DNA of 64,000 nucleotides from contig NZ_JNJB01000008.1 of NCBI RefSeq assembly GCF_000701505.1, positions 372,001-436,000 on the forward strand. Direction: 5' to 3'. This document shows, in pieces, positions 18,073 to 27,124 of this stretch; position 1 is the first letter of the stretch; every line of letters starts with the position of its first letter. The translations under genes and the position numbers were made by a program. The DNA is from Dyadobacter crusticola DSM 16708. Lineage in GTDB: Bacteria; Bacteroidota; Bacteroidia; Cytophagales; Spirosomataceae. The notes beneath the pieces were generated by a model. It ran no database searches. It saw only the letters and a program-made list of their open reading frames with translations, and had not been told where the DNA came from.

Positions 18073-19149
18073 TTAAACCGTTTTTAAGCCCAGGCGGGAA
18101 GAGATACCGTCGTGAATCTGAGTTAAAGTTTCCACCAGGCCGTACTCCCAGTTCCAATCCGGATAGTGGGATTTGAATTTAGAAAGGTCACTCACATACC
18201 AGATGTGATCGCCGATCCTGTTTGTTTCTGAGTATGAATAGGAGAGCTTGTTTCCGGTGATCTGCTCGCACAATGCAATTGCTTCCAGCATTGAACAGTT
18301 CGCAAAACGGCCGCCGCCTGCATTATACACCTCGCCCGGACGTGGGTTTTGGTAGAAATGCCAGAACATATTCACCAGGTCGTGGCTGTGGATATTGTCG
18401 CGTACCTGCTTGCCTTTGTAACCGAAAATCGTGTAATGATTACCTGTGATGGCGCATTTCATCAGGTAAGCCAAAAATCCGTGTAGTTGCGCACCAGAGT
18501 GATTTGGGCCTGTCAGGCAGCCTCCGCGGAAAACTGCCGTTTTCATTCCAAAATAGCGGCCGTACTCCTGAACCATGATATCGGCAGCCACTTTCGAAGC
18601 ACCAAAAATTGAGTGTTTTGTATGGTCAATGCTGTGGTTTTCGTCGATACCATTTTCAAAATAGGGATGGTTTTCGTCAATTTCCCAGCGTGTTTCCAAC
18701 TCTACCAGCGGCAGGTAATTGGGATTATCTCCGTAGACCTTATTTGTTGATGTGAATATAAATACTGCCTCAGGAGCGTGCAGCCTGGTCATTTCAAGCA
18801 TGTTCAGCGTACCTACCGCATTTACGCCAAAGTCGGTAAAAGGCTCGCGGGCTGCCCAGTCGTGGCTAGGTTGTGCGGCTGCGTGAACAATCATTTTAAT
18901 ATCAGAACCGTATTCTTTGAAAATAGGCTCCAGTTCACTTACTTCTCTGATATCTGCTGCGTAGTGCTTATAATTTCCAAAAGCTTCCTGGATACGGTTG
19001 CGGTTCCACTCTGTATTACCATCAGCTCCGAAAAAGTATTGACGCAAATTATTGTCAACACCGATGACAAGATCAAATTTGCCAGCCAGAAAAGCAACCG
19101 ATTCGCTTCCTATTAATCCAGCAGAGCCGGTTACCAAAGCTATATCCAT
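18073..19149 (-). CDS. NAD-dependent sugar epimerase/dehydratase (extended SDR) with Phe in place of catalytic Tyr
   Basis: Extended short-chain dehydrogenase acting on a nucleotide sugar, most like CDP-paratose/tyvelose 2-epimerases. The Rossmann motif [10 protein letters not shown] is at residues 7-16, [10 protein letters not shown] at 89-98, and TSTNKVYG at 133-140. The YxxxK position reads F182-GAS-K186, so the general-acid tyrosine is replaced by phenylalanine while the lysine is kept. It should be the first gene of a three-gene unit with GT2 and GT-C, 56 bp upstream of the GT2, and would supply the activated sugar. Exact substrate unknown. Confidence 0.83.
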   Translation of the reverse strand: MDIALVTGSAGLIGSESVAFLAGKFDLVIGVDNNLRQYFFGADGNTEWNRNRIQEAFGNYKHYAADIREVSELEPIFKEYGSDIKMIVHAAAQPSHDWAAREPFTDFGVNAVGTLNMLEMTRLHAPEAVFIFTSTNKVYGDNPNYLPLVELETRWEIDENHPYFENGIDENHSIDHTKHSIFGASKVAADIMVQEYGRYFGMKTAVFRGGCLTGPNHSGAQLHGFLAYLMKCAITGNHYTIFGYKGKQVRDNIHSHDLVNMFWHFYQNPRPGEVYNAGGGRFANCSMLEAIALCEQITGNKLSYSYSETNRIGDHIWYVSDLSKFKSHYPDWNWEYGLVETLTQIHDGISSRLGLKTV

Positions 19150-19316
19150 GTTAGTGTATTTTTAATTACTTAGTTCTTGATAATACCAGATCTACTTGCC
19201 TCGAATACGTAAAGTAAATTAAAAATGTTCAAAATCTCGCAACATCGGTTATTGAATGGACGGCCGCAAACAAGCTATCGGCAGGAACTGATATTGAAAA
19301 TATTCAATACAGGATC

Positions 19317-19350
19317 AAAAAAAAGATATCCCCGCACTGGCAGGGATATC
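19317..19350 (-). terminator. Rho-independent terminator of the small lipoprotein gene
   Basis: GATATCCC and GGGATATC arms enclose a 10-base loop, and eight T residues follow on the minus strand. It lies 25 bp after the stop of the gene at 19376. Confidence 0.85.
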
Positions 19351-19375
19351 TCCTTATAATTTGACTGAAATGCTG

Positions 19376-19627
19376 CTATTGCTTCACAACCGAGTTGGTT
19401 ATTCCGCCGTAAAGCTTTGCTCTGATATTATTTACACGTGTATCAAGCTTAGGCTGCGGATCATATTTGTATGACATCTGACGCGGCAAAGAATCCGGAC
19501 TTACACCATAAACATATTCATTTCCAGTGTTCAGGTCCTTTTGCTCAATATGGTTATACTTCTGGTATTCGCAGGAAGTAAGCAACGCCGCACAAGCTAC
19601 AAATGCAACAATTCTATATAGTTTCAT
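19376..19627 (-). CDS. Small lipoprotein of unknown function
   Basis: An 83-residue protein with a clear signal peptide and lipobox LLTSC (acceptor cysteine about residue 19). The mature part is short, polar and has no domain I recognise. It contains several tyrosines (EYQKYNHIEQ, NEYVYGV) and ends SVVKQ. Coding potential is supported by the well-formed signal peptide and by a strong terminator just downstream. It lies between the M3 peptidase and the epimerase on the same strand, with its own gaps, so it is probably transcribed separately. Confidence 0.7.
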   Translation of the reverse strand: MKLYRIVAFVACAALLTSCEYQKYNHIEQKDLNTGNEYVYGVSPDSLPRQMSYKYDPQPKLDTRVNNIRAKLYGGITNSVVKQ

Positions 19628-19705
19628 TTCTTTGACAGTTCAATGGTATTGTGCGCAAAAATAGCCGCCATTTTCATAACCACCAAATCGTTGACAGACG
19701 GATTG

Positions 19706-21439
19706 TTATTTTTTTAGCGCTTCCAGTTCGTTGCTTACAAACTGCATCAGCTCGGTGATATTCCTCTCTGAAAAATCAAAAGGAACATTTGCCGCCTGGT
19801 AAATTTCACCGATTGGGGCTGTGTAGCCAAGTTTGAGTGCATCCAGGTACCCTTTCAGTCCGGCTGCCGGATTCTCACGGTAATTTTTCCAGACTCCGAT
19901 TGCCCCTAATTGCGCAATTCCGTATTCGATATAATAGAAAGGAACTTCGTAAATGTGCAGCTGACGTTGCCAGAGGTACTTCTTGAAGTTTTCAATCCCG
20001 CTCCAATCCATGACCGAGTCCGTAAATTCTTCATAAATCCTGACCCAAGCTGCCTGGCGTTCAGTCGCGGTGTGTTGTGGGTTTTCATACATCCAATGCT
20101 GGAACTTGTCTACTGTCGCAACCCACGGTAGCGTTTCGATGATAGATTCGAGGTGTTGGATTTTAGCGCGTTTCAGATCGTTCTCATTCTCAAAAAACTC
20201 GTCCCAGAAATCCATTGTAATCAGCTCCATAGACATGGAAGCCAGTTCTGCTACTTCGGAAGGTGTATGCTTGAATGAATTTAATGCCAAGTCGCGGGTT
20301 ACAAACGAATGCACCGCGTGGCCGCCTTCGTGCAGCAGCGTCACCATATCGCGCAGATTGGACGTTGCATTCATGAATATGAAAGGTACGCCAATCTCAT
20401 CGAGCGGATAATTATAACCACCCGGCGCTTTTCCTTTCCGCGATTCCAGGTCAAGGTGGTTCATAGCCTTCATCACTTTCAGGCAATTGCCAAGGAAAGG
20501 ATCAAGGCGGGTGAAGCAGCGGATCGTTTTGTCCAAAAGCTCCTCGCCAGTTGCAAATGGTTTCAATGGCGGCAAACCTTTCGGATCTACTTTAGTATCC
20601 CACGGACGAAGTGAATCCACCTGCAGCGAATCCTTTCTCGCACTTGCCATGGTATTTAGCAGAGGTACCACCGCTTTTTTAACTGAACCGTGAAAGTTGA
20701 AGCAATCCTCTGGCGTATAGTCAAACCGGCCCATTGCGGCGAACATATAATCGCGGTAGTTGTCGAAACCTGCATTCTGCCCAACTTTGTTACGCAGCGT
20801 AACCAGCGAGTTCAGCAGCTCGTCCAGCTTATCATGATCCTGGTAGCGGCGCTCGCTGATTGCACGCCAGGCTTCTTCCCTGATCGTGCGGTCTGTGGAT
20901 TGCAGCCGGTCAGATGCTTTTTGCAAGGTCATTTCCTCTCCATCCAGCGTGACCGTCATAGCTCCTGCTATTGCGCCATATTTCCGCTCTTCGGTCTGCA
21001 TTTCGGTTATGAGCGGAATGTTTTCATCGCGGAAAATCTCGATCGCCTTTTTCATTCCCCGCAATGTGATCGCAAAGCCGGGTTCTGTCAGCTCATTCAG
21101 GAAAGGACTATCGACAACCTTTTTGTCCAAAGCATTACCATATTCTGCCAGCTTGGGCTGAATTTCTGTAATGAAAAATTGCAATGCATTGATTAGTCCT
21201 GTATTAGCAGTATCGCAGGTTTGGCGGATATAGCGCCATGCAAAGTTTTCAGACAAGTAGGATTCTATTTCACTGCGATCTGAGAACCATTGTTTCAAAT
21301 CTTCTGCCGAGTTGATCTCCCGATTTTTCAAATTCTCAAAAAAGGGCTCAACATCATTCCAGCTTTTCAAATCAAATTCTTCCCCAATAAAAACCCGGCT
21401 CGCCCGGGTTGGTGTATGTACTGTTTCCTGTTCAATCAT
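19706..21439 (-). CDS. M3-family oligoendopeptidase (PepF-like)
   Basis: Cytoplasmic zinc metallopeptidase that cleaves short peptides. The zinc site HEGGHAVHSF (HExxH) is at about residue 367 and the third ligand glutamate is in the following ELASMSMELI segment (about 395-402). The all-helical M3 fold is consistent with the alpha-rich sequence, and no signal peptide is present. The length (577 residues) fits oligoendopeptidase F. The gene is monocistronic. Confidence 0.93.
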   Translation of the reverse strand: MIEQETVHTPTRASRVFIGEEFDLKSWNDVEPFFENLKNREINSAEDLKQWFSDRSEIESYLSENFAWRYIRQTCDTANTGLINALQFFITEIQPKLAEYGNALDKKVVDSPFLNELTEPGFAITLRGMKKAIEIFRDENIPLITEMQTEERKYGAIAGAMTVTLDGEEMTLQKASDRLQSTDRTIREEAWRAISERRYQDHDKLDELLNSLVTLRNKVGQNAGFDNYRDYMFAAMGRFDYTPEDCFNFHGSVKKAVVPLLNTMASARKDSLQVDSLRPWDTKVDPKGLPPLKPFATGEELLDKTIRCFTRLDPFLGNCLKVMKAMNHLDLESRKGKAPGGYNYPLDEIGVPFIFMNATSNLRDMVTLLHEGGHAVHSFVTRDLALNSFKHTPSEVAELASMSMELITMDFWDEFFENENDLKRAKIQHLESIIETLPWVATVDKFQHWMYENPQHTATERQAAWVRIYEEFTDSVMDWSGIENFKKYLWQRQLHIYEVPFYYIEYGIAQLGAIGVWKNYRENPAAGLKGYLDALKLGYTAPIGEIYQAANVPFDFSERNITELMQFVSNELEALKK

Positions 21440-21481
21440 GGTGTTATAATGTTGGTAATACTTAATCGATGTACAAGCTAT

Positions 21482-21699
21482 CTATAAAAAAGACCGCGAC
21501 CTGATCTTCTTTATTGTAACTGTCGTAAAATGATCATAAAGCTCATCAGGACGTTCATTCAGAAGTTCTATCAAAACTTTAGTAATTGCCTCGGTCTCAA
21601 AAAATGATATCTGAGAAAAATGACGCTGATCCCGGATATATGATGTGCATAGACCCATTCTCCAAAGTCTTTGTCCTCTGTAAACGCTTTATAGTTCAT
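21482..21699 (-). pseudogene. Remnant of a DUF5615 (PIN-like) toxin gene, frameshifted
   Basis: On the minus strand, an ATG at 21699 opens a frame reading TEDKDFGEWVYAHH and ISVIFLRYHF, which resembles the conserved D-x-D-F-G block and following strand of DUF5615 PIN-like toxins. The frame then shifts at an A6 run (21599-21604). The next frame continues with ETEAITKVLIELL, DHFTTV and IRSRSFL, like the C-terminus of the same family, and stops at 21482. Adding one base to the run would give one 72-residue protein. The usual N-terminal half and any antitoxin gene are missing. This is either a decayed toxin or, for the shift alone, a homopolymer sequencing error. Confidence 0.6.
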
Positions 21700-21738
21700 G
21701 ACTTTCACTATTTATCACTTCATAAAATAACGAAATTC

Positions 21739-23010
21739 CTACAATTTCGTCTCCTTTGGCTGCGTGACATCGCTCAGGTTATCAGTTACAACATTCTCTG
21801 TTTCCCTGATGTTCGCAAATGCATAATTCATTTTGTCTCTGTCAAACTCCTTTTCATTATTCGCCAGCCAGATCGTTGCAACTCCATTTCCTATAAAATT
21901 GGTGATAGCGCGGGCTTCGGACATGAAACGGTCAACACCCAGCAGTAATGCAAGTCCTTCAAGAGGAATTACCTTAATTGCTGTCAATGTCGAGGCTAGT
22001 ACCACAAAACCACTTCCCGTTACGCCTGCGGCCCCTTTCGAGGTAACCATTAAAATCCCGATCAAAGACAGTATCTGCCCGAAAGTCAGGTGTACATCAA
22101 AGACCTGCGCCAGGAAGATCGTTGCCATCGAAAGGTAAATCGTTGTTCCGTCGAGATTAAAGGAATAACCTGCCGGTACCACCAGTCCGACAACCGGTTT
22201 GGAACAGCCCATTCTTTCCAGCTTGACCATTAAAGAAGGCAATGCAGCTTCCGAAGAAGATGTGCCGAGTACGATCAGCAGCTCTTCGCGAATGTATTTC
22301 AGGTAAGACCAGAGATTGATTTTGTACATTCTCAAAACCAGGCTAAGTACCCCGAAAATGAATATCGCCATTGTGGCATAAACGGTACCCATCAACTTGG
22401 CAAGCGGCAGGAGCGTATCAATCCCGTACTTTCCGATCGTGTACGCCATTCCGCCGAATGCACCGATCGGGGCGAAAATCATCACCAGGTGCAATGCGCG
22501 AAAAACGTATTTGGACACGAAATTCAGCCAGTGAATAACCTTGTCTTTTCCCGAATACTTGCTCAGGATTGTTCCCAGAACAAGTGAAAACAGCAAAACC
22601 TGTAAAGTAACATTGTCGAGAAAGAATTGAAGCCAGCTGAAATCGCCGACCTTACTTGCATACACCGAAATATCCCCTTTCTGCAAGTTGCTTGTCACTA
22701 CCCCCTTTCCCGGCTGGATAATATTGGCAACAACCACTCCGACAACCAACGCCAGCGTAGTAACTACCTCAAAGTAAATAAGCGCTTTGGCACCTACTTT
22801 GCCCACTTTTTTCAAATCGCCCATTCCGATAATCCCGAGCGTGATCGTGAGGAAAATGATCGGATTGATAAAAATCTTGACAATCTGGATAAAGCCTTTG
22901 CCCAAAAATTCCATCTCAACTCCCTGAGCCGGGTAATAGTGCCCGAGCAAAGCCCCCGCCGTAATTGCGGTAAGTACCCAGAAGGTAAGATTGGTAAATA
23001 ACTTTTTCAA
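21739..23010 (-). CDS. Dicarboxylate/amino acid:cation symporter (DAACS family)
   Basis: Inner-membrane secondary transporter of the glutamate/C4-dicarboxylate type, using sodium or protons. It has about eight hydrophobic segments plus re-entrant loops. Family signatures are the serine-rich GTSSSEAALPSL loop, the NLDGTTIYL segment and the late SEARAITNFIGNGVATIW motif that binds substrate and cation. Length (423 residues) is typical of DctA/GltP. Which acid it carries cannot be told from the motifs. The gene is monocistronic and divergent from the haem operon. Confidence 0.93.
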   Translation of the reverse strand: MKKLFTNLTFWVLTAITAGALLGHYYPAQGVEMEFLGKGFIQIVKIFINPIIFLTITLGIIGMGDLKKVGKVGAKALIYFEVVTTLALVVGVVVANIIQPGKGVVTSNLQKGDISVYASKVGDFSWLQFFLDNVTLQVLLFSLVLGTILSKYSGKDKVIHWLNFVSKYVFRALHLVMIFAPIGAFGGMAYTIGKYGIDTLLPLAKLMGTVYATMAIFIFGVLSLVLRMYKINLWSYLKYIREELLIVLGTSSSEAALPSLMVKLERMGCSKPVVGLVVPAGYSFNLDGTTIYLSMATIFLAQVFDVHLTFGQILSLIGILMVTSKGAAGVTGSGFVVLASTLTAIKVIPLEGLALLLGVDRFMSEARAITNFIGNGVATIWLANNEKEFDRDKMNYAFANIRETENVVTDNLSDVTQPKETKL

Positions 23011-23150
23011 GATCAGCAGGTATAAGAGTTAGGAACAGATCAGTCAAGTGCAAAGCGCGTACACAGCCCTTTGCGCATTTTGATGAATTTACAATAATAA
23101 AGATTGCTGCTGCGGATTTAGTCGTGGCCAACTCATTTTTTTCTTAACTA

Positions 23151-23167
23151 TTTATACTTGGTCTAAA
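23151..23167 (+). promoter_or_regulatory. Putative iron-responsive operator of the haem operon
   Basis: TTTATAC-TTG-GTCTAAA is a 17-bp imperfect palindrome with seven-base arms and one mismatched pair. It ends 9 bp before a -7 element and so should cover the -33 region. Position and the downstream haem-uptake genes suggest a Fur- or DtxR-type site. The regulator is inferred, not shown. Confidence 0.5.
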
Positions 23168-23176
23168 TTAATGCCA

Positions 23177-23184
23177 TATATTTG
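23177..23184 (+). promoter_or_regulatory. Putative -7 element of hmuTUVS
   Basis: TATATTTG matches TAnnTTTG exactly and lies 57 bp before the hmuT ATG. A -33 TTTG is not seen at the ideal spacing; a TTG is 16 bp upstream within the palindrome. Confidence 0.5.
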
Positions 23185-23240
23185 CGATCAACCATTCGAT
23201 CAAATGCATTCGGAAGTACTTTCCGGCGAAATAAGAAGCT

Positions 23241-24071
23241 ATGCGCGACGGATTTATCAAAAGATTAAGTGTCTTCATTCTATTAGCCATTTACACGATA
23301 TCTAATGTAAATGCGGCGCGCATTGTCTCTACCAATGGGACATTAAGTGAGATTTTGGTGGGCCTAGGACTGGAAAAACATATTGTCGGCGTGGATGTAA
23401 CCAGCACATTCCCGGCTTCGCTTGACAAAATCCCGAAGATCGGTCACAACCGTACCATTGCAGCAGAGGGTATCTTCTCTCTGAATCCGGACATTATCAT
23501 TTACACGAATCAAAGTATGATGCCGCCGGCAGTGCTCAAACAGCTTGGGAGTTCCGGAAAAAAGGTGGTGGAATTTAAGCATGAGTATACCAAAGAAGGT
23601 GCAATCAACCTGATCAGGGAAGTGGGTGCCTACTTTAATGCAAAGCCGCAGGCGGAGAAAATGGTGAAAGCGCTGGAAAATGACCTGGCGAAGATTAAGT
23701 CACCAAAGTCACCAAAAAAATTACTTTTTATATATGCCAGAGGCACAGGCACATTGATGGTGTCGGGCACCGGCACCTCGCTCGACAAAATGTTCCTGCT
23801 GACAGGTCACAAGAATGCAGTGCAGGGATTTACTGATTTCAAACCACTCACCGCTGAGTCGCTGATCACTGCGAATCCCGATGTATTGGTGCTGTTTTCC
23901 AGCGGTTTGGAGAGTTTGGAAGGAACGGACGGATTGTTGAAAGTGCCTGGAATTGCGAACACCAATGCAGGAAAAAACAGAAAAATAGTCACGATGGATG
24001 GTCAGTTCCTTACCGGGTTCGGACCGAGGCTTGGAAAAGCTGCATTGGAATTGTCGCAAAAAGTTAACTAA
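23241..24071 (+). CDS. hmuT: Haemin ABC transporter substrate-binding protein
   Basis: Periplasmic haem-binding protein of the HmuT/ShuT class. A signal peptide ends near SNVNA (residue 25). The two-lobed periplasmic fold of class III binding proteins is indicated by ARIVSTNGTLSEILVGLG at the N-terminus and NPDIIIYTNQ and NPDVLVLFSSG at the equivalent positions of each lobe. It is the first gene of a tightly spaced haem import operon, with 5 bp to hmuU. No TonB-dependent outer-membrane receptor gene is next to it, so the receptor must be elsewhere. Confidence 0.92.
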   Translation: MRDGFIKRLSVFILLAIYTISNVNAARIVSTNGTLSEILVGLGLEKHIVGVDVTSTFPASLDKIPKIGHNRTIAAEGIFSLNPDIIIYTNQSMMPPAVLKQLGSSGKKVVEFKHEYTKEGAINLIREVGAYFNAKPQAEKMVKALENDLAKIKSPKSPKKLLFIYARGTGTLMVSGTGTSLDKMFLLTGHKNAVQGFTDFKPLTAESLITANPDVLVLFSSGLESLEGTDGLLKVPGIANTNAGKNRKIVTMDGQFLTGFGPRLGKAALELSQKVN

Positions 24072-24076
24072 GTATT

Positions 24077-25183
24077 ATGCTGGCCGAGATCGTCAAAGAA
24101 CCTGATACAGAAAAACCGCACGCAGAAGAGCGGCTGTTCCTGCCATCTTCGACCCGGAAAATGGCCTGGATATTGGGTTTGATCCTGCTTGCCAGTATCA
24201 TTTTCTCTGCCTGCACCGGCGCGCTTTCCATTTCAATGAAAGAGTTGACCGAAATAGTCGCATTTAAATTGGGACTGATCCGGGAAACTACAATTGAGGA
24301 ACAGAAATCCATTGTTTTTTGGGTGATCCGGTTGCCGAGGGTTTGTTTGGCAGTGCTGATAGGCGCTGGGCTGGGGATTGCAGGCGCTTCCCTGCAGGGA
24401 CTTTTCAGGAACCCGATCGCGGACTCCACGCTGATCGGTGTTACCTCAGGCGCGTCCCTTTTTGCTGTATTTGTACTTATGCTCAACGTTAAATATCTCG
24501 GAATGCTGAATGAGCTCGCGGGCGTTTACAGCATTTCATTCGTCGCATTCCTCGGCGCAGCACTTACGACGTTTTTTGTTTATCAACTGTCGAAAGTGGC
24601 CGGGGAGGGCGGCGTAACCACGCTCCTGCTCTGCGGTATAGCGATCAATGCATTTGTCGGCGCGATCACGGGATTGATGACGTACCTGGCTGACGATCAG
24701 CAATTACGCAGCATTACATTCTGGAATTTAGGGAGTCTCGGCGGCGCTACGTGGACTTCTGTGCTGGCAGTCGCGCCTTTTGTAGGTATCTCCGTTTTGT
24801 TCATGCCCTATCTGGCCAAGGCATTGAATCTGCTGGTTTTAGGAGAAAGCCAGGCCGCAAGCCTGGGCGTAGATATGAAATCGCTTAAAAGAAAAGTCAT
24901 TATCCTGGCAACAATGGGTGTTGGCGCCTCCGTAGCAGTAGCAGGCACAATCGGCTTTGTCGGTCTGGTAGTCCCTCACATTATACGCACCACTTTTGGG
25001 CCCAACCATAAAACGCTGATTATCGGTTCGGCAATTGCAGGCGCCGTTGTACTTACCCTGGCCGACACGCTGTCGAGAACCATTGTAGCGCCTTCTGAGC
25101 TGCCTATCGGGATACTTACTGCATTGCTGGGCACCCCCTTTTTCATTTATATTCTTTGGGAACAAAAACGAAAAAGGCTATGA
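24077..25183 (+). CDS. hmuU: Haemin ABC transporter permease (FecCD family)
   Basis: Inner-membrane permease with about ten helices, of the BtuC/FecCD type, that passes haem across the cytoplasmic membrane. Family signatures are RLPRVCLAVLIGAGLGIAG, GASLQGLFRNPIADSTLIG and the coupling-helix region GFVGLVVPHIIR. Length (368 residues) is normal. The gene lies between hmuT and hmuV and its stop codon overlaps the hmuV start, so the two are translationally coupled. Confidence 0.95.
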   Translation: MLAEIVKEPDTEKPHAEERLFLPSSTRKMAWILGLILLASIIFSACTGALSISMKELTEIVAFKLGLIRETTIEEQKSIVFWVIRLPRVCLAVLIGAGLGIAGASLQGLFRNPIADSTLIGVTSGASLFAVFVLMLNVKYLGMLNELAGVYSISFVAFLGAALTTFFVYQLSKVAGEGGVTTLLLCGIAINAFVGAITGLMTYLADDQQLRSITFWNLGSLGGATWTSVLAVAPFVGISVLFMPYLAKALNLLVLGESQAASLGVDMKSLKRKVIILATMGVGASVAVAGTIGFVGLVVPHIIRTTFGPNHKTLIIGSAIAGAVVLTLADTLSRTIVAPSELPIGILTALLGTPFFIYILWEQKRKRL

Positions 25184-25983
25184 TGGAGATTAATCAGGTA
25201 GGCTTTGAGGTGCGGGGTCGCAGGCTTTTACACAATGTCAGCTTCTCTGTAAATCCGGGAGAGTTTTGGGCAATTATCGGCGCAAATGGCGCCGGCAAAT
25301 CTACTTTGATCAAGTTGCTGTCCGCTGAGCTTACACCTGGTTCAGGTACTGTTTTGTTCAGGGGAAAAGAGCTTAGAAAATACAAGCTGCGCGAATTGGC
25401 GCGGAAACGGGCTGTACTTACCCAGCACAATTCGATTGCATTGTCGTTTACCGTGCAGGAAATCGTACTCATGGGACGGTACCCCTTCTACGACTCTCAA
25501 CCTGCACAACGTGATCTGGCGATTGTAGATTTGTGCCTGCAAAAAGTAGGGATAGCGCATCTAAAATCACGCTTATACCCGACACTTTCCGGTGGCGAGC
25601 AGCAGCGCGTACAGGTTTCCCGCGCATTGGCGCAGATATGGGAGGTGGACAATGGACTCTTACTGCTCGACGAACCTACTACCGGAATGGACCTGCTTCA
25701 CCAGTTTGAAACTTTTCAACTTGCTAAGAAAATGACTGCCAAAGGTTTTGCAGTAGTGGCGGTAATCCACGATCTCAACCAGGCTCTGCAGTACGCAGAT
25801 AAGGTTTTGATGCTGAAAAATGGCGAAAGCTTTGCGATAGGCCCGCCAGCGGAAGTTTTAAATGAGAAGTACATCAAAGCTGCATTCGGCCTACCTGTAC
25901 AGCTGGTAAAATCTGAAAACCTGCAATTCCCGATCATCGTACCTCATATCGCATCGGTTTCGCCAGGTATCCCTCATATCTAA
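25180..25983 (+). CDS. hmuV: Haemin ABC transporter ATPase
   Basis: ATP-binding subunit that powers haem import. Walker A is GANGAGKST, the ABC signature is LSGGEQQRV, Walker B is LLLLDEPTTGMD and the switch histidine is in VIHDLN. The frame opens at 25156, inside hmuU, but ATG at 25180 overlaps the hmuU stop in an ATGA arrangement and gives the normal MMEINQVGFEV start. A second ATG at 25183 is also possible. It is followed by hmuS after 24 bp. Confidence 0.95.
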   Translation: MMEINQVGFEVRGRRLLHNVSFSVNPGEFWAIIGANGAGKSTLIKLLSAELTPGSGTVLFRGKELRKYKLRELARKRAVLTQHNSIALSFTVQEIVLMGRYPFYDSQPAQRDLAIVDLCLQKVGIAHLKSRLYPTLSGGEQQRVQVSRALAQIWEVDNGLLLLDEPTTGMDLLHQFETFQLAKKMTAKGFAVVAVIHDLNQALQYADKVLMLKNGESFAIGPPAEVLNEKYIKAAFGLPVQLVKSENLQFPIIVPHIASVSPGIPHI

Positions 25984-26007
25984 ATATCACTCTAACAATA
26001 CAAGAAT

Positions 26008-27057
26008 ATGAAATCGACCCTTTCACCAGACAGAACTGAGCTCAAAGAGCGTTGGGAAGAATTTAAGGTTGCTAATCCGAAAACAAGAATACGCGATGCC
26101 GCAAAGCAGCTGAATACAAGTGAAGCCGAGCTCGTTGCAACCGGAATAGGTGAAAACGCAACTTTGCTTGACGGTGATTTCAGGGAACTGATCAAAGAGG
26201 TCGGCTCACTGGGCTACGTCATGGCACTTACCCGCAACGATCACGTAGTCCACGAGCGCAAAGGTGTTTACGAAAAAATATCTTTCAATAACCACGTAGG
26301 GCTTGTGCTCGGTGAGGATATCGATCTCAGGCTGTTTCTCGGCGACTGGAAATTTGGTTTTGCCGTTTCGGAAAATGACCGGCACAGTCTGCAATTCTTC
26401 AACAGCTTTGGAGAAGCAACACATAAGATTTACCTGACAGAAAAAAGTAACAAGGGAGCTTACGATGCATTGGCAGCAAAATACACAGCTGCTGATCAGG
26501 AAGTTAGCTTGGCAATTGCATCAAAACCGGAGAAAATTGACGAGCCAGAAACTGCGCCGGACATTGATGTTGCCGCATTCCAGTCTGAGTGGCTTGCATT
26601 GAAAGACACGCACGATTTCTTCACATTGCTGCGCAAATACAAACTAACCCGCAAACAGGCGCTGCGTCTTGCGCCTGAGGGTTACGCCTACCAGATCACG
26701 CCTGCAAGTATGAAACCAGTTTTTGATGCGGTTTCAGAAACAAGACTTCCCATTATGGTTTTTGTTTCAAATCCCAACTGCATTCAGATCCATACCGGGT
26801 CGATCAACAAGATTTTTGTAATGGGGCCGTGGCTAAATATTATGGATCCCGAGTTTAACCTGCATTTGCGGGAAGATGCAATAGACGAAGCCTGGATCGT
26901 GAGAAAGCCGACGGAAGATGGGATCGTGACGGGCATCGAGCTGATCGACAAAGAAGGCGTCATGTTCAATCAATTCTTTGGGAAAAGAAAGCCGGGAATA
27001 CCTGAATTGAAAGAATGGCCCGAGCTGCTGGAACGTGCTGTAACTAAGTTGAATTAA
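26008..27057 (+). CDS. hmuS: Haemin-degrading factor (HemS/ChuS-like)
   Basis: Cytoplasmic haem-handling protein of 349 residues that binds imported haem and, in related proteins, opens the porphyrin to release iron. It is built from two similar halves, each starting with an LKERWEEFK/WLALKDTHDFF-type segment followed by a helical region and a beta sheet (GYVMALTRNDHVVHERKG in the first, LPIMVFVSNPNCIQIHTG in the second). It is the last gene of the hmuTUVS operon, and a terminator follows 38 bp after the stop. Confidence 0.92.
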   Translation: MKSTLSPDRTELKERWEEFKVANPKTRIRDAAKQLNTSEAELVATGIGENATLLDGDFRELIKEVGSLGYVMALTRNDHVVHERKGVYEKISFNNHVGLVLGEDIDLRLFLGDWKFGFAVSENDRHSLQFFNSFGEATHKIYLTEKSNKGAYDALAAKYTAADQEVSLAIASKPEKIDEPETAPDIDVAAFQSEWLALKDTHDFFTLLRKYKLTRKQALRLAPEGYAYQITPASMKPVFDAVSETRLPIMVFVSNPNCIQIHTGSINKIFVMGPWLNIMDPEFNLHLREDAIDEAWIVRKPTEDGIVTGIELIDKEGVMFNQFFGKRKPGIPELKEWPELLERAVTKLN

Positions 27058-27094
27058 GAAACTTTAAGTCGAAATTTCGCCATAGTAATGAAGA

Positions 27095-27124
27095 AAACCG
27101 GTTTCACTTCGAGCCGGTTTTTTT
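27095..27124 (+). terminator. Rho-independent terminator of the haem operon
   Basis: AAACCGG and CCGGTTT arms with a 12-base loop are followed by a T-run. It lies after hmuS and before the ribonucleotide reductase gene. Confidence 0.85.

Noticed and set aside
17069..18157. Longer GT2 start at 18157
   Set aside because: The extra 47 residues precede the conserved first strand and have low-complexity coding features; ATG at 18016 fits the family.
21586..21948. A plus-strand open frame of 120 residues over the symporter end and the toxin remnant
   Set aside because: It overlaps the conserved end of the symporter gene in antisense and has no recognisable motif; the minus strand gives a better explanation.
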